A DNA stretch of 64,000 nt from Gluconobacter frateurii (lineage in GTDB: Bacteria; Pseudomonadota; Alphaproteobacteria; Acetobacterales; Acetobacteraceae): the NCBI RefSeq assembly GCF_002723955.1, contig NZ_BEWN01000003.1, positions 124,001-188,000 on the forward strand. Direction: 5' to 3'. The position numbers were made by a program, and so were the translations under genes. Of the stretch, positions 8,465 to 16,867 are shown piece after piece. The first letter of the stretch is position 1. Each line of letters opens with the position of its first letter. The notes below the pieces were generated by a model. It searched no databases and was not told the origin of the DNA. It was given only the letters and a program-made list of their open reading frames with translations.

Positions 8465-9942
8465 GAGAGTAATCTTTCAGGAACAGGGAGGTCTGAGAAC
8501 GTAAGAGTTGTTCGGTAAGGATCTGTTATTTCAGGATAATCTGTCCGGTAATGACTTCCTCGGCTCTCGCGTCGTTTGAGCGCGGACTGAGCGACAAGGG
8601 CCGCCACGAGGGCACCGTCGTTTGTTTCGACGTCCGGTAGAGCTGCATGAAGGAGCGTCTGAAGGCCGGTTTCGTCTCTGAGAATTCCAGCATACTCACT
8701 CATGAGTTTCGGTATCTGACCTGAAAACTGCGAGTGAGCCTGACGGGTCGGTACAGAGCGAAGGAGTATGTGCTGATAGCCGACATGGTCGATATCTTCC
8801 GCTGCCCATTGTCCCGTCAGGAAGGCTTCCAGCAGGGAATTGCTGGCCAGACGGTTTGCACCATGAAGACCGGTGCAGGCTGCTTCACCTGCCGCCCAGA
8901 CGCCGGAAACAGAGGTGCGTCCGCGCGCGTCCACGTCTAGGCCGCCCATGTGATAATGCATCGCGGGGCTTACCGGGATGGGGCTTTTCTCTGGATCGAC
9001 GCCAATGGCATGGCAGGCTGCGGTAATGGCCGGAAACTGCTGACTGAACACTGTCTCCCTCAAACGCCGCCCATCCAGAAAAACGTCATGTCCTTCGCGG
9101 ATATGAGCAAAAATCGCTCTGGCCACGACATCCCGAGATTGTAGCTCGTCCGTAAAGCGCTCGCCTTTTTCATTCACAAGAATGGCCCCGGCACCTCGAA
9201 CGGCTTCACTGACAAGTGGGCGCCGTCCCGTCATCGAACCAGTTTTCAGGGCCGTAGGATGGAACTGGGTGAACTCCATATCAGCCACCCGCGCGCCCGC
9301 TCGAGCAGCGTGAGCAAGACCTGATCCGCTCACTGTGGATGGACTGGTGGCCTCGCTGTAAAGTGCTCCTATTCCTCCAGAGGCTACAAGACACGCAGAT
9401 GTGGGCAGGAAACCTGCGGATGTATGGACGCCTCGCAGCCGGCCATCCTGAACCATGAACCCCTTCAGGCTGGTGTCTTCCAGCACTGTAATGTTCTCCC
9501 GGGCCAGCACGCGTCTGATGAGCGTCTGCATGATGGCCGCGCCGCTCCCATCGCCTCCGATGTGCAGAATGCGCTTGCGGGAATGCGCAGCTTCCAGATG
9601 CAGGTCCAAGACGCCGTTTTTCCGCGCGAATGGAACACCCCAGTCCAGCAGTGTCTGGATGACCTGCGGCGCTGCGGTTGTTACGCGCCTCACAACTTCA
9701 GGCACACTCAGACCCGCGCCAGCAGCCAACGTATCCGCTGCATGCAGCTCTGGGAAGTCATCCGAACCGATGGCTGCCGCGATCCCTCCCTGTGCCAGAG
9801 AGCTGGCGGCCTCCAGCCCCAATGGTGACGGTGTGAGGATGACGCAGGGTTGGCGCAGATGGAGTGCAGCGGACAGGCCGGCCAATCCTGCCCCAACAAT
9901 CACGGGCTGACCGGCGAGAGCGCTCAGAAGAGCCTTGCTCAT
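8461..9942 (-). CDS. nadB: L-aspartate oxidase
   Basis: 493 residues. It oxidises L-aspartate to iminoaspartate with FAD, the first step of de novo NAD synthesis. Seen: FAD-binding GAGLAGLSAALHL near residue 17, SSLAQGGIAAAI, HIGGDGSGAAIM, the FTQFHPTAL and SEAVRGAGAILVNEKG segments of the succinate dehydrogenase/fumarate reductase fold, MHYHMGGL and GEAACTGLHGANRLASNSL. It is somewhat shorter than E. coli NadB (540), mainly in the C-terminal helical region. It lies between nadA (2-bp gap) and nadC (4-bp overlap), so the three enzymes are co-translated. Confidence 0.96.
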   Translation of the reverse strand: MSKALLSALAGQPVIVGAGLAGLSAALHLRQPCVILTPSPLGLEAASSLAQGGIAAAIGSDDFPELHAADTLAAGAGLSVPEVVRRVTTAAPQVIQTLLDWGVPFARKNGVLDLHLEAAHSRKRILHIGGDGSGAAIMQTLIRRVLARENITVLEDTSLKGFMVQDGRLRGVHTSAGFLPTSACLVASGGIGALYSEATSPSTVSGSGLAHAARAGARVADMEFTQFHPTALKTGSMTGRRPLVSEAVRGAGAILVNEKGERFTDELQSRDVVARAIFAHIREGHDVFLDGRRLRETVFSQQFPAITAACHAIGVDPEKSPIPVSPAMHYHMGGLDVDARGRTSVSGVWAAGEAACTGLHGANRLASNSLLEAFLTGQWAAEDIDHVGYQHILLRSVPTRQAHSQFSGQIPKLMSEYAGILRDETGLQTLLHAALPDVETNDGALVAALVAQSALKRRESRGSHYRTDYPEITDPYRTTLTFSDLPVPERLLS

Positions 9943-9944
9943 AG

Positions 9945-10928
9945 CTAGATCGCCAGCATCCGTTCTACGGCCGCTCGGGCAGGTGCTTCAAGAGCGGAGG
10001 GAATGGTGACGGGTGTCTCCATATTTTCCAGAGCGCGACGAATGCCAGCCAGCGTGATGCGCTTCATGTGTGGGCACAGGTTGCACGGGCGCACAAACTC
10101 TGTCTCCGGATTGAGTGTCGTCAGATTGTCGCTCATCGAGCATTCGGTCACGAGCAGCACCTTTTCCGGCTTCTGTGTGGCCACATAGTCAATCATGTTG
10201 GCTGTCGAGCCTGAATAATCGGCTTCAGCCACCACCTCGGGCGGGCATTCCGGGTGGGCTATGATCGTCACGCCGGGGTGCATGCGCCGATACTGGCGAA
10301 TTTCCTGCGGCGTAAAACGTTCGTGCACTTCGCAGTGGCCCGGCCACGTGAGCATTTCAATGCCGGTTTCGTTCTGGATGTTCTGTGCCAGAAATTCATC
10401 CGGGATCATGATGACGCGCGGCACATTCAGGCTTTCGACAACGCGTTTCGCGTTTCCGGATGTGCAGCACACGTCTGTTTCGGCTTTCACGTCAGCGGTG
10501 CTGTTGACGTAAGTCACGACCGGAACGCCGGGATAACGCTCTTTCATTTTCCGCACGTCTTCGGCCGTAATGCTCTCTGCTAACGAGCAACCTGCCCGCT
10601 CGTCGGGGATCAGAACGGTTTTGTCGGAATTCATGAGCTTGGCGGTTTCCGCCATGAAGTGAACGCCCGCCATGACGATTACATCGGCTTCAAGATCCTG
10701 AGCGTCACGCGCGAGAGCAAGGCTGTCTCCGCGGATATCGGCCACGCAATGAAAGATTTCGGGTGTCTGATAGTTGTGAGCGAGAATGACTGCGTTGCGT
10801 TCCTGCTTCAGGCGCAGAATGGCTTCGATATCATCCGCATAAAGACGCTCCCAATCCTCCCGGGCCATCAGGCGGGAGACGGGTTCGTACAGCCTGTCTC
10901 GGCTTTGCAAGGCACTTGGACCGCCCAT
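9945..10928 (-). CDS. nadA: Quinolinate synthase (4Fe-4S)
   Basis: 327 residues from the ATG at 10928, chosen because GGAG lies 6 nt ahead of it; an upstream in-frame ATG at 10940 has no such site. The enzyme condenses iminoaspartate with dihydroxyacetone phosphate to quinolinate. Seen: AHNYQTPEIF near residue 50, the three cluster cysteines in AGCSLAESI, CCTSGNAKRVV and PCNLCPHMKRITL, and AHPECPPEVV. The gene is first of the nadABC enzymes and 80 bp downstream of nadQ. A 7-bp-arm palindrome (10948-10966) just upstream is the likely NadQ operator. Confidence 0.96.
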   Translation of the reverse strand: MGGPSALQSRDRLYEPVSRLMAREDWERLYADDIEAILRLKQERNAVILAHNYQTPEIFHCVADIRGDSLALARDAQDLEADVIVMAGVHFMAETAKLMNSDKTVLIPDERAGCSLAESITAEDVRKMKERYPGVPVVTYVNSTADVKAETDVCCTSGNAKRVVESLNVPRVIMIPDEFLAQNIQNETGIEMLTWPGHCEVHERFTPQEIRQYRRMHPGVTIIAHPECPPEVVAEADYSGSTANMIDYVATQKPEKVLLVTECSMSDNLTTLNPETEFVRPCNLCPHMKRITLAGIRRALENMETPVTIPSALEAPARAAVERMLAI

Positions 10929-10947
10929 GATGGACTCCATAAACTAT

Positions 10948-10966
10948 TATGCTCTTATTGAGCATA
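10948..10966. promoter_or_regulatory. Candidate NadQ operator before nadA
   Basis: TATGCTC-TTATT-GAGCATA is a perfect inverted repeat with 7-bp arms and a 5-bp centre, located about 20 bp ahead of the nadA start region and immediately downstream of the nadQ gene. Its place directly between the regulator and the enzymes makes it the best candidate site for NadQ. The assignment is by position and symmetry, not by comparison with a known motif. Confidence 0.65.
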
Positions 10967-11008
10967 TATTATCTTACTCCATCAGCAACACGTCCATGCA
11001 ACACATTT

Positions 11009-11938
11009 TCAGGAGATCTCCCCCAAGGGGAGCTTGGCACCCGAAAGATAACAGTTTTCAGAATTCTCCCGGCGGAACCTGTAAAGCCGCGCAGGACGTC
11101 CCTGCACACCGCTTTCGTAGCGGTCCGTTTCTTCTACAAGTTGTTGATTTTGCACAAGGCGTCGGAAATTTTGCTTGTGCATGAGACGACCCGACAGGGC
11201 CTCCATGGCTTGCTGAAGATGTAGGAGTGTAAACTCTTCGGGAACCAGTTCGAAAACGGCTGGCGTATAGCGAATTTTTGCGCGCAGCCGTGAAAGCGCT
11301 GTCGCGAGAATGCGTCGATGGTCCCAAAGCATCGGCTGGCCATTGATCTGCGATACGGTTTCTCGCCCTGCCTCCGGTACCAAACCTGCTTCCCAGAGTA
11401 GTTCATATCGCTCCAGAACCGCATCGTCATTCCAGTTCTCACCATTCAGCCCAAATGCCTGATTGCAGCGTTCAAGCCTTGCGGGTTGATCGCCAGCCCA
11501 GCCTTTCAGCCGATCTTCAATGGTCTTCAGGACCGTAAGGCAGGCATTGGTCCGGCGATCTTCCCATGGGAAATAATTATACCAGCTCTGCCAGCCACCC
11601 TGCGTCTGTCCGTCCCGGGTCAGGGCCATGTAGGAAATACGAACCAGCCTGTCTTGCTGAGCCAGTGCAGCATCCCCGAACGTATAAAGCTGTTCCACAT
11701 GCCCCAGTCGAAAGCCTGTCTGCTGCTCGACCCAGTGCCTCAGGCCGCGCTGAAGAGACGTGTGCTCGGTTTCCAGCGGCCCGGCTGGCAGGCAACGCCC
11801 ATTTTGAAGAGTCAGAACTTCTGGCATGCCGTTCCGCAATGTTGTCAGAACGGCAACCAGTTCGGCACGGCAGGTTGCTACGTGGTGATCCATGCTGAGA
11901 TCGTGCCTTTTTACCACAGGATCAGTCTTTACACTCAT
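11009..11938 (-). CDS. nadQ: NAD biosynthesis regulator with degenerate Nudix domain and winged helix (NadQ/NrtR-like)
   Basis: 309 residues. The N-terminal half resembles a Nudix hydrolase, but the catalytic Nudix box is replaced by LQRGLRHWVEQQTGFRLGH, without the REuxEE catalytic residues; the segment VEQLYTFGD is typical of NrtR-like sensors. The C-terminal half (KIRYTPAVFELVPEEFTLLHLQ, then RPARLYRF) fits the winged-helix DNA-binding domain of this group. Such proteins bind an NAD-related metabolite and repress NAD synthesis genes. It sits directly upstream of nadABC on the same strand, so control of that operon, and of itself, is inferred. The start at 11938 lies 11 bp from a strong inverted repeat. 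Confidence 0.85.
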   Translation of the reverse strand: MSVKTDPVVKRHDLSMDHHVATCRAELVAVLTTLRNGMPEVLTLQNGRCLPAGPLETEHTSLQRGLRHWVEQQTGFRLGHVEQLYTFGDAALAQQDRLVRISYMALTRDGQTQGGWQSWYNYFPWEDRRTNACLTVLKTIEDRLKGWAGDQPARLERCNQAFGLNGENWNDDAVLERYELLWEAGLVPEAGRETVSQINGQPMLWDHRRILATALSRLRAKIRYTPAVFELVPEEFTLLHLQQAMEALSGRLMHKQNFRRLVQNQQLVEETDRYESGVQGRPARLYRFRRENSENCYLSGAKLPLGEIS

Positions 11939-11948
11939 AGAGTTCGTT

Positions 11949-11986
11949 TTCTGCGAAACAGGCTGGAAATCATCTGTTTCGCAGAA
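11949..11986. promoter_or_regulatory. 13-bp perfect inverted repeat between adh and nadQ
   Basis: TTCTGCGAAACAG and CTGTTTCGCAGAA are exact complements separated by 12 bp. On the minus strand the structure begins 6 bp after the alcohol dehydrogenase stop codon and ends 11 bp before the nadQ ATG. No T-tract follows on the minus strand, so it is not a classical terminator. It may be a factor-assisted terminator, an operator, or a leader hairpin limiting nadQ expression. Confidence 0.6.
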
Positions 11987-11991
11987 CGATA

Positions 11992-13062
11992 TCAGTCTTC
12001 GAGTGTTGCTGGCATGGAGGCCATGTCGATGACGAACCGGTACTTCACATCGGAGCGAAGCACGCGGTCATAGGCTTCATTGATTTCATCCATGCGAATG
12101 ACTTCAATATCGCTGGTGATGTTATGTTTTCCGCAGAAATCAAGCATTTCCTGCGTCTCCTGGATCCCACCAATGGCCGATCCTGCAAGGCTGCGGCGCT
12201 TGGCGACAAGGCTGAAAGCCCCGATGGACATTGGCTTTTCTGGAAGGCCGACCAGAACCATGTGTCCGTCCTGCTTCAGAAGCGCGAGATAGGCGTTGAT
12301 GTCGTGGTCGGCGGAGACGGCATCCAGAATGAAGTCAAACCGGTTCGCTTCTGCCGCCATGGCATCGGAATCACGGGAGATGACAACCCGGTGTGCGCCG
12401 AGACGCTTGCCGTCTTCGATTTTGCCAGGCGACGTCGTGAACAGCGTCACTTCTGCCCCCAGCGCTACGGCAAATTTGACGGCCATATGCCCAAGCCCGC
12501 CAAGCCCAACGACACCAACTTTGTGGCCTACGCCGATCTTCCAGTGCGCTAGCGGAGACCAGGTTGTAATGCCCGCGCAGAGCAGAGGTGCCGCAGCGGC
12601 TGGATCCAGATTTTCGGGAATGCGAAGAACAAATCCCTCATCCGCGACAACCGCACGAGAATAACCGCCATATGTGTGGGCGCCTTCTACGGGAAATGAC
12701 GTGTCAGGGCTGTTGTAGGTCCAGGTCGGACCAGCATCGCAATACTGCTCGAGTCCCGCTTCGCAGGACGCACAGGACCGACATGAATCAACCATGCAGC
12801 CGACGCCAACCAGATCTCCAGCCTTAAAGCGGGTGACGTCACGTCCTACGGCACTGACACGCCCGACGATCTCGTGACCCGGAACGACCGGATATGAGGC
12901 AGGGCCCCACTCGCTTCGGGCCGTATGAATGTCCGAATGGCAGACCCCGCAATGCGTGATGTCAATCTGAACATCCAGAGGGCCGCAGTCACGGCGTTCA
13001 AAAGCAAATGGCGTCAGCGGTGACGTCGGGCTGGAAGCGGCATAGCCAACGCAGGTCAGCAT
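11992..13062 (-). CDS. Zinc-dependent NAD(P)-linked alcohol dehydrogenase, YahK/cinnamyl-alcohol type
   Basis: 356 residues of the medium-chain dehydrogenase family. Seen: catalytic zinc ligands in HCGVCHSDIH and PGHEIVGRV, the four structural-zinc cysteines within CMVDSCRSCASCEAG and QYC, and the coenzyme motif GLGGLGHMAVKFA. Close relatives (YahK, AdhC-like) are broad-specificity, usually NADPH-dependent aldehyde reductases. The gene is on the same strand as nadQ, 53 bp upstream, but a strong inverted repeat separates them, and 102 bp separate it from the amidohydrolase gene upstream. No specific substrate can be inferred. Confidence 0.92.
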   Translation of the reverse strand: MLTCVGYAASSPTSPLTPFAFERRDCGPLDVQIDITHCGVCHSDIHTARSEWGPASYPVVPGHEIVGRVSAVGRDVTRFKAGDLVGVGCMVDSCRSCASCEAGLEQYCDAGPTWTYNSPDTSFPVEGAHTYGGYSRAVVADEGFVLRIPENLDPAAAAPLLCAGITTWSPLAHWKIGVGHKVGVVGLGGLGHMAVKFAVALGAEVTLFTTSPGKIEDGKRLGAHRVVISRDSDAMAAEANRFDFILDAVSADHDINAYLALLKQDGHMVLVGLPEKPMSIGAFSLVAKRRSLAGSAIGGIQETQEMLDFCGKHNITSDIEVIRMDEINEAYDRVLRSDVKYRFVIDMASMPATLED

Positions 13063-13164
13063 GGAATTTCCTTTTCTGGGAAGACAGCTGGGAATTCAAA
13101 CGAGACAGGCACGAATACCAGAAGACGAGCTTCAGCCATAGGTCATGCCCTGCATTGGTTCCTG

Positions 13165-14523
13165 TCACGAAACTGCGAGGCACCCCACAACGCTTCTCGC
13201 CTCCGCCAGAAGTGCCTCGAGATCCAGTCCTGGAATCATTCCATCTACAACAACGGGCTTCCCATCCATCAGGACGTGCCGGACGGTTGTGGCTCCAGAG
13301 ACAACTGGTGCAATCAGCGGATCATGCATCCCTGCACATCGTGGGGCATCCAGACTATGAATGACCAGATCTGCCGTTGCTCCGACTTCTATCCGGCCCA
13401 CATCTGGAAGCCCCAGAATGGTGGCTCCTTCTGACGTGGACCACCGCATGACATCTTCGGCTGTTACAGCCCCTGCTCCCTGAACCGCGCGATGGACCAT
13501 CCAGGCACAGTGCATTTCTGCACTCATGTCACAGGCTTCATTCGACGCTGCCCCATCGACAGCCAGAGAGATGCGCCCTCCCAAGGCATCCAGAGCGGGT
13601 GCGGGCGCAATTCCTGAACCAAGTCGACAATTACTTTGCGGGCAATGCGCCATGCCGGTGCCCGTCTGGGCAAGGAGCTTGAGTTCGCTCTCATCCAGAT
13701 GGACCAGATGTGCGAACCACACGTCATTTCCGACCCAGCCATGCTCCGCTACGAACTGGACGGGCCGCATATTGTATGTTTCCAGGCAGAACCTGACGTA
13801 ATTATCCGTCTCCGACAGGTGCGAATGCAGTGGAATGCCCATACTTCGTGCCGCCACGGCCATCTGCCGCAATTCGTCCGGCGTGACGCCCCATGTGGGC
13901 GTATTGGGCGCCAGAGCAATCCGACGTTTCGCGTTCGGCCCGGACTGATGATACCGGCTGACAAGCGCATCGACGCGCTTGAGCATGACATCCAAAGTTT
14001 CGGTCGGGGCAGGAATAACTTCGTCCGTATCGAATTTTCTGGCCCGTGTTGTCCCTCCTCGCGCCAGAACGTACCGAAGGCCCAGATCTTCGGCAGCATC
14101 GAACAGAACAGAAGCCGGGTCGTAAGCATACATGTCTGCAAACAGGTAATGATGGTCCGCAACCGTGGTACAGCCTGAGAGGAGCAACTCCACCATCCCG
14201 ACCCGCGCGGCGACATTCAGGGCCCGCTCGTCGATGCGGCTCCAGTAGGTGTTGGGAACAAGGCGCAGCCAAGGCTCAAGCGGCTTGTTGATAGCAGTCG
14301 GGACGGCCTTGAGAACACTCTGGAACAGATGATGATGCGTGCTGATCAGGCCGGGCGAAACAACGCCGCCCTTGGCGTCAAGCACTGTTTCTCCGTCCCG
14401 TGGAGACAACTCGCCAATTTCGACAATTTTCCCATCGCGGATGCGAAGACTTCCCTTTCTTCTGGCTGGTTCACCTTTCAGGCCCGTCAGAATACCGCAG
14501 GTGTTGTGGATAAGGAGCGTCAT
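13165..14523 (-). CDS. Amidohydrolase/deaminase of the TRZ/ATZ family (8-oxoguanine deaminase-like)
   Basis: 452 residues from the ATG at 14523, which overlaps the stop of the upstream binding-protein gene by 4 bp; a longer frame to 14634 would run into that gene. Seen: STHHHLFQSV near residue 63 (metal-binding HxH), CTTVADHHYLF, HLSETDNY, HLVHLDESEL, HCPQSNCRLGSG and AVDGAASNEACDM, the metal and catalytic positions of the TRZ/ATZ/8-oxoguanine deaminase subgroup of the amidohydrolase superfamily. These enzymes deaminate or dechlorinate purines, pterins and triazines. Coupling to an NMT1-type binding protein suggests the substrate is an imported nitrogen heterocycle. The exact substrate is unknown. 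Confidence 0.88.
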   Translation of the reverse strand: MTLLIHNTCGILTGLKGEPARRKGSLRIRDGKIVEIGELSPRDGETVLDAKGGVVSPGLISTHHHLFQSVLKAVPTAINKPLEPWLRLVPNTYWSRIDERALNVAARVGMVELLLSGCTTVADHHYLFADMYAYDPASVLFDAAEDLGLRYVLARGGTTRARKFDTDEVIPAPTETLDVMLKRVDALVSRYHQSGPNAKRRIALAPNTPTWGVTPDELRQMAVAARSMGIPLHSHLSETDNYVRFCLETYNMRPVQFVAEHGWVGNDVWFAHLVHLDESELKLLAQTGTGMAHCPQSNCRLGSGIAPAPALDALGGRISLAVDGAASNEACDMSAEMHCAWMVHRAVQGAGAVTAEDVMRWSTSEGATILGLPDVGRIEVGATADLVIHSLDAPRCAGMHDPLIAPVVSGATTVRHVLMDGKPVVVDGMIPGLDLEALLAEARSVVGCLAVS

Positions 14524-15527
14524 GTGGGCATGATCCGGAGGTTGTCTACAAATTCTGTTGTGAAGGCGCTTTTCCAGTCTGCATCGGCTGGGAGAAGGTT
14601 TTGACTGACCATGAAATCCCGTGTCGCCTGCCATCGGGCAGTCGTCATCGCGCCCAGTCCTTTTGTTCGGACATCGTCCGACAGAAGAACGTCCGCTTTC
14701 TTCAGCCCTTCGTAACCGAATGTCAGGTGTTCTAGCGTCATGTTCGGATTGGCTTTCAGGATTAAGCTATTTCCTGGTGTGGGGTCTTTAAAATAGTCGT
14801 TCCAGCCCAGCAGAGACGCCTTTACGAAGCTGTTCACCTTGCCTTTGTCTGTCTTCACCATCTGCTGGGTGGTGACCATCGGGGCGCCATAAGGCGGGTA
14901 TCCCAGATCCTTGAACAGGAAGAACTCGACCGCCATTCCTTTCAATTTCGCATCCCACAGCTCAGATGACGCGTAAGCCTGCACGGCCATGGTTTTATCG
15001 AAAAAGAAAGGTTGGAGATTGAAAGAGTAAGGCCTCGCCTGCTCTTCCGCATAGCCAGAGCGTTTCCTGAGCCATGGCCAGAATGTCGCATGTGAAGATG
15101 ATGCAATCAGGATTGGATGATTTTTGAGCTGCTGAAGATCAGTAACGCCAGCATGCGTCATCAGCCCTTGCTGGTCATGCTGAAACGTACTCGCTACGGC
15201 AACGAGGGGAATGCCAGACGCGACAGCAGAGAGAAGCTGGAAGTCATATCCGGTGATGAAGTCGGCTCGTCCCGCGGCAAGGAGCTGTGGGACATTCATC
15301 TGCGGACTGGCTGCCTCGATTGTGACGTCCAGCCCTTCCCGCTCATAATACTCTTTGGCAAGCGCCTGATAAAAACCGCCGAATTCTGCCTGTGCGTACC
15401 AGGATGTGACGAGCTTGACGGGCGTCCCAGCAGCGCGCGCTGTTTGAATAAACGGCATAGAAAGCGCGCCAAGACCGGCGGTCAAGCCAAGCAGAGACTG
15501 GCGACGACCAAGCATGTTTCTGGACAT
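14520..15527 (-). CDS. NMT1/THI5-like ABC substrate-binding protein (orphan)
   Basis: 335 residues with an RR-containing signal (GRRQSLLGLTAGLGALSMP, Tat-like). The mature protein begins VKLVTSWYAQAEFGGFYQALAKEYY and continues with ASPQMNVPQLLAAGRADF, the pattern of NMT1/ThiY/SsuA-type periplasmic receptors for small heterocycles or sulfonates. It is an obvious paralogue of the binding protein at 26641-27642 (shared SWYAQAE/NWYAQAE, PQMN, GLMTH, HPILI, YSFNLQPF/YTYNLQPF, FFLFKDLGYPPYG). No ATPase or permease gene adjoins it, so it may feed the importer encoded at 27639-29197 with a related ligand. Confidence 0.9.
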   Translation of the reverse strand: MSRNMLGRRQSLLGLTAGLGALSMPFIQTARAAGTPVKLVTSWYAQAEFGGFYQALAKEYYEREGLDVTIEAASPQMNVPQLLAAGRADFITGYDFQLLSAVASGIPLVAVASTFQHDQQGLMTHAGVTDLQQLKNHPILIASSSHATFWPWLRKRSGYAEEQARPYSFNLQPFFFDKTMAVQAYASSELWDAKLKGMAVEFFLFKDLGYPPYGAPMVTTQQMVKTDKGKVNSFVKASLLGWNDYFKDPTPGNSLILKANPNMTLEHLTFGYEGLKKADVLLSDDVRTKGLGAMTTARWQATRDFMVSQNLLPADADWKSAFTTEFVDNLRIMPT

Positions 15528-15844
15528 AAGGGGACATTCTCCCGTTTCTTTGTGGGTACAGTTTATGAACCGAAATGAATTTTCCGGAAGTCTCTATTTG
15601 CGATTGATCTGATGCTGTTTTGACGACGACATTTTGGAATTGACAGCTCATGCTTCGATATGATTTGAATTCAGAACGAGTATAAGCGGTCGGGATCTCC
15701 AAGAAGATTTTGGGCATTGCTCCAGCAGGTCTGCGCAACAGGCTTGGATGGAGGAATATGTTCGGAGCCACCCCCGTTTGTCCCCCATCCATTGTACGCG
15801 TGGTCCTTGCTGTCTTTCGTCAGGCATAAGGAGAGACTGAGCAG
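15528..15844. other. 317-bp divergent intergenic region
   Basis: This gap separates the minus-strand binding-protein gene from the plus-strand oxygenase gene and must contain both promoters. No ORF with coding character was found. The only structured element noticed is a TTCGATATGATTTGAA imperfect inverted repeat at 15654-15669, related to elements upstream of the iclR and creatininase genes. A purine-rich AAGGAGAGAC sequence at 15828-15837 is the ribosome-binding site of the oxygenase gene. Confidence 0.6.
15653..15669. promoter_or_regulatory. Candidate IclR-type site (imperfect)
   Basis: CTTCGATATGATTTGAA shares the TTCGATAT core of the iclR promoter palindrome and the CGATATGAT core of the element at 25835-25860. 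It lies in the middle of a divergent promoter region of the same catabolic cluster. Its own symmetry is weak, so the call rests on resemblance to the other two sites. Confidence 0.35.
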
Positions 15845-16855
15845 ATGAGCACCTCAGCCACGACATCCATGAGTGAAATTGAGACCGAGCGTCGCATTGG
15901 CGGAGCTGGAACCAATATCGTCAGAGACATTCCCAGAATTGACCTGTCGTCATTCGAAGAGCGTAAGAAGGAAATCGCCGACGCTCTATGGTCGGCTGCG
16001 ACTGACATTGGATTTTTCCAGGTCTATAATCACGGCATTCCGCAGGACGACATTGACCGTGCATTTTCTCTGGCCGAGCAGTTTTTCGCTCTTCCGACAG
16101 AGACAAAAGCAACTCTTCCGTTGAAGCCAGGCACCAATGCTGGTTGGGAGTTTCGGGAACAGGTCAGACCCTCAACAGGTACCCCCGACCATAAAGAATC
16201 CTTCCAGATCACTCTTCCGCGCATGAAGGGGCTGTGGCCTCAGGATGCGGATATTGCCGGTTTTCAAGGATTTCTCACGCAGTTCGAACATCAGAACTGG
16301 CTGCTGGGAATGAAAATCCTGTCGTGTTTTGCGATGAAGCTCGGCTTCGATGAGGATTTTTTCACATCGCGGCATGAGCCGTCTTCGCCGGATTATCAGT
16401 GTACCCTGCGCCTCATCCACTACATGAGCATGGAAAATGCCCAACCCGCAGACTTTGAAAACTGGCGCGCCGGAGCACATTCAGATTTTGACTGCCTGAC
16501 CCTGCTCCATCAACGTACTGGTGAAGGCGGATTACAGGTCTGTCCGGGTAAGGATGTTGATAGTGGGGCTTGGACGGACGTCGAGCCAGCCACCGGTTAC
16601 GTGACTTGCAATATCGGGGACATGCTGATGCGCTGGAGTGATGACAAACTCCTTTCCACTCTGCATCGTGTCCGGATGCCGAAAGCCGGTGAATATCTCG
16701 GAGAACGGTTGTCCATCCCGTTTTTCTGTCAGGCCAACCGCGATGCGATCATTCAGGGGCCAGACAAGAAATACGCGGCTATCTCGGCCCAGAATTATCT
16801 TCTTGAACGTCTTCAGGCCAATTTCACCGCGTTGCAAAAAGCCAAGTCTTCATAA
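15845..16855 (+). CDS. 2-oxoglutarate/Fe(II)-dependent oxygenase, isopenicillin-N-synthase-like
   Basis: 336 residues with a good Shine-Dalgarno (AAGGAGAGAC). The N-terminal DIOX_N region contains IPRIDLSSF and GFFQVYNHGIPQDD; the C-terminal jelly roll has the iron ligands His211 and Asp213 in AGAHSDFD and His273 in TLHRV, and the co-substrate pair Arg-Leu-Ser at about 288 (RLSIPFF). All catalytic residues are therefore present. Bacterial members hydroxylate or oxidatively demethylate small molecules, purine or amino-acid derivatives included. Placed opposite a heterocycle receptor and next to one-carbon folate genes, oxidative N- or O-demethylation releasing formaldehyde is an attractive but unproven role. 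Confidence 0.9.
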   Translation: MSTSATTSMSEIETERRIGGAGTNIVRDIPRIDLSSFEERKKEIADALWSAATDIGFFQVYNHGIPQDDIDRAFSLAEQFFALPTETKATLPLKPGTNAGWEFREQVRPSTGTPDHKESFQITLPRMKGLWPQDADIAGFQGFLTQFEHQNWLLGMKILSCFAMKLGFDEDFFTSRHEPSSPDYQCTLRLIHYMSMENAQPADFENWRAGAHSDFDCLTLLHQRTGEGGLQVCPGKDVDSGAWTDVEPATGYVTCNIGDMLMRWSDDKLLSTLHRVRMPKAGEYLGERLSIPFFCQANRDAIIQGPDKKYAAISAQNYLLERLQANFTALQKAKSS

Positions 16856-16867
16856 CACGGCGGAACG

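Noticed and set aside
15845-16855. Beta-lactam biosynthesis suggested by the isopenicillin-N-synthase-like oxygenase
   Set aside because: No peptide synthetase or other beta-lactam genes are present; the family is broad and the context is catabolic.
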